In this document: one piece after another, positions 61,761 to 64,000 of the stretch
Layout of the letters: every line of letters starts with the position of its first letter
Numbering within the stretch: the stretch's first letter is position 1
Assembly (NCBI RefSeq): GCF_950023065.1
Contig: NC_088681.1
Coordinates: 27,562,836-27,626,835, forward strand
DNA length: 64,000 nt
Origin: Planococcus citri
Taxonomy: Eukaryota; Arthropoda; Insecta; Hemiptera; Pseudococcidae
Direction of reading: 5' to 3'
Position numbers and translations under genes: made by a program
Notes under the pieces: generated by a model
The model's input: the letters and a program-made list of their open reading frames with translations, nothing else
Told to the model about the DNA's origin: nothing
Database searches by the model: none

Positions 61761-62399
61761 TTTTTGGCAGGTAATAAAATAATTACAAAAACTAATTTTG
61801 AAAATCTAACGTTGTGTTGAGAACTCTGCATGATTTTTTTCAAACTCTTAAAAGTCTGGTATAATATCAGCAAATCAGCATTGCAACTCTTGTTAACATT
61901 TTTTTCAGGTTACTCAAAGTCTAACAAAATTTCAAAAAGTCATCGCAATTTTACATTAATTTACGAGGTTGAGAGTGTGAAAAGTCTATAGCTGGTACAT
62001 ACCAGAGTTCATATTTCCAGTCCAGTTTCTAAAAATTTCTGCAAATTGTAGCTTTAAAAAAATTTACTGGAGGCTCCATAAATTCTCAAAGCACTTCGAA
62101 AAGGTTTCGAATTGATTTAGGGAAGGAAGAGAGGCAAAGGAGTAAAAATAGAGATCATGCATGTCAAATTTTAGCTTTCAAATAATTTAATTGAGTAAAA
62201 TTTCATTTTTTTCCACGGTTAATCTTATGTGAGGTCTGATTAGATTCGATTCAGTTGACTTTTTGGCATCATGTCAATAAGCTTTTAAAAACTTACAAGC
62301 AAATCGACAAACTTTCTGACTGGTCTTTCAAGAACAAATCGCGACGACGGCCTTCTCCGGTCAGATGTGTCTGAACAGATGCGAGTCATCTAACCAACA
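61761..62399. other. Intergenic DNA
   Basis: No gene recognised. It contains one ACTGGAGGCTCCAT word (about 62069), similar to the marker of the array at 56590-58930. Confidence 0.4.
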
Positions 62400-63365
62400 T
62401 TTGATCTGATCAGTTCTGGTCTGGTATGGTCTGGCCTGATCATCCGGACCAGATTTTCAGCCTATTGATTTGTTTGTCTGGCCTCTCAAGGTCATCTGTC
62501 TAGCGTATTAAGGTCATTGACCCGAATGTTTGGACTCTCAAGGTCACTGACCTACCTGTCTAACTTTCCAAAGTCGTCTAACTGACTGCCTGCCTGGCCT
62601 CTTGAGGGCATTGAACTGTCTGTCTGGCACCTGCAGGTCACTGTCCCCTCTGTCTGCTCTCTCATGGTCGTCGGTCTGTCTGGCTGGCCTCTCAAGGTCA
62701 TTGACTCTTCTGTCTGGCCTATTGAGATCACTGACCTACCTGTCGTCTAGCCTCTCATAGTTCTGTCTGCATGTCTGACCTCTCGAGGTCAGTGACCCTT
62801 CGGTCCAACTTCTCAAGATCGTCTGCCTGTGTAACTGTCTCGCATCTTAAGATCATTGACCTGTCTGTCTGGCTTCTGAAGGACGTCTGTCAACTTCTCT
62901 GGCCTCTTGAGGACATTGATTCGTCTGTCTGGCATCTGAAGGTCTCTGACCTTTCTGTCTACTCCCTCATGGTCGTCTTTCTGATGTCTGTCTGTTTGCC
63001 TGTCTGACCTCTGAAGGTCATTGATCCATCTATCTAGTCTCTTGATCACTAAACTACCTGTGTAGCCTCTCGAGGTCATTGACCCTTCTGTCCCAACCCC
63101 TCAAGATCGTCTGTCTGTTTAACCGTCCTGTCTCTTAGGTCATTGACCTGTCTGTCTGGCTTCTCAAGGACATCTGTCAACTTCTCCGGCCTCTTAAGGT
63201 TATTGACCCATCAATCTGGCATCTTCAGATCTCTGGCTTACCTGTATAGCTTCTCATGGCTATTTGTGTGCCTTTTTGGCCCATCGAGGTCATTGACTCG
63301 TACGTCTGGCCTCTTAAGGTTATTGACCTTTCTTGCCTCTCAAGGTCGTCTGTCTACACCTGTCG
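62400..63365. repeat. About 40-bp CTGTCTGGCCTCTCAAGGTCATTGACC tandem array
   Basis: Some 24 diverged units carry CTGTCTGGCCTCT, then AAGGTCATTGACC or a variant, over about 960 bases. The repeat is clearly more GC-rich than its flanks. The frames here on both strands (Ser/Leu/Val-rich on +, Arg/Asp-rich on -) are made of the repeat. The flank 63366-64000 shows no gene. Confidence 0.9.
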
Positions 63366-64000
63366 GGTTTCTCAGCAATTTAGCAATTTTGTTTCAAGTT
63401 CTTATAAGTCAGATTTGGTATGCGAAAGTCAACTTTAATGCAAGTAAGAATTTCAAAGATTAGTCATTTTTTTTAAATTCTCAAATTTGAGTTTTTGCGT
63501 CAACTTAGGCCATTGCCATCAAAATCCAAAGACCACTTTTATAGAATTCTATAGAGCGGTTGAAAATGTGCAAATCCCTCATTTTTGGATAAATTTGTAT
63601 CTAAAGAAGGTCTTTATAGATTTAGACGCAGAATCTCAAATAGGTACAGTACTATCTTTTGAAACATGGTAAATTGTTTCCAAAATAGATTGGATAAGGG
63701 CTAGAGTGAAAAAACCACAAAATGTCTCCTCTTTGAGGACCCCTCTAGAGGCACCTCAAGAGCTAAACATTTTTCTGAATGACTTTCTCAACTCATGGTG
63801 CAGATCTTCTTTGAATTAGGCCAAAATCGCCCAACATTTCTCTTCTACGAGTAGATCCATCTCAATACCCATGTCTATCAATTTTTTCTCTTATACCCTG
63901 AAATTAACCGATATCGAATCTAAATAAGCGTACTTTTTCTCTTCGGCTCAACAGCCACTCTAGTGTAGGTACCTATCCGATCATCTGTTTATTGTAATTC

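Noticed and set aside
62771..63463. Overlapping open frames of 60-106 residues on both strands
   Set aside because: Made of the 40-bp tandem repeat, with Ser/Leu/Val text on one strand and Arg/Asp text on the other.

Overview
This is AT-rich eukaryotic nuclear DNA, almost certainly from an insect. Genes have short GT-AG introns, and the rest is mostly non-coding DNA full of DNA transposon remnants, a decayed Copia element, hairpins and tandem arrays. Short words such as TAGGTACCTAC and ACGAGTA recur throughout. A hemipteran such as a scale insect or mealybug would fit, but that is only an impression. Nothing bacterial, organellar or CRISPR-like was seen.

Three protein-coding genes are supported. 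MED30, a Mediator subunit, lies on the + strand at 23244-24671 as six exons, with a Gln-rich insect-type N-terminal extension. Convergent to it, on the - strand from 31247 down to 25354, five coding exons encode a 672-residue secreted Ser/Gln-rich protein that I do not recognise. Its promoter and untranslated first exon may lie near 36471-36604. An apparently single-exon small heat shock protein of 240 residues lies at 41710-42432 (+). Two further promoter-like regions have no coding exon in view: an NRF1/Inr/DPE cluster at 1425-1507, and a CpG-richer stretch at 59160-60760.

Layout: 1-7.9 kb holds a MITE, an orphan promoter and AT-rich DNA. From 7.9 to 21 kb is a transposon graveyard: a hAT MITE with a perfect 8-bp target duplication, Copia Gag and RT remnants, a pogo-like MITE, a hAT transposase C-terminus, a perfect 205-bp inverted repeat, a nested foldback and a tRNA-like SINE head. 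From 23 to 37 kb is the MED30/secreted-protein pair. From 38.7 to 63.4 kb the small heat shock gene sits among several tandem arrays: two built on a TGGTGA word, one of 58 bp, one of about 130 bp marked by TGGAGCCTCCAG, an inverted repeat inside GCCAAAA-rich DNA, and a roughly 40-bp CTGTCTGGCC array.

No new multi-gene system is visible. The unusual content is structural: shared sequence words linking separate arrays, several hairpin-forming repeats, a convergent gene pair whose 3' ends may overlap, and an unrecognised secreted protein. All exon structures were deduced by eye from splice sites and phase and are untested.
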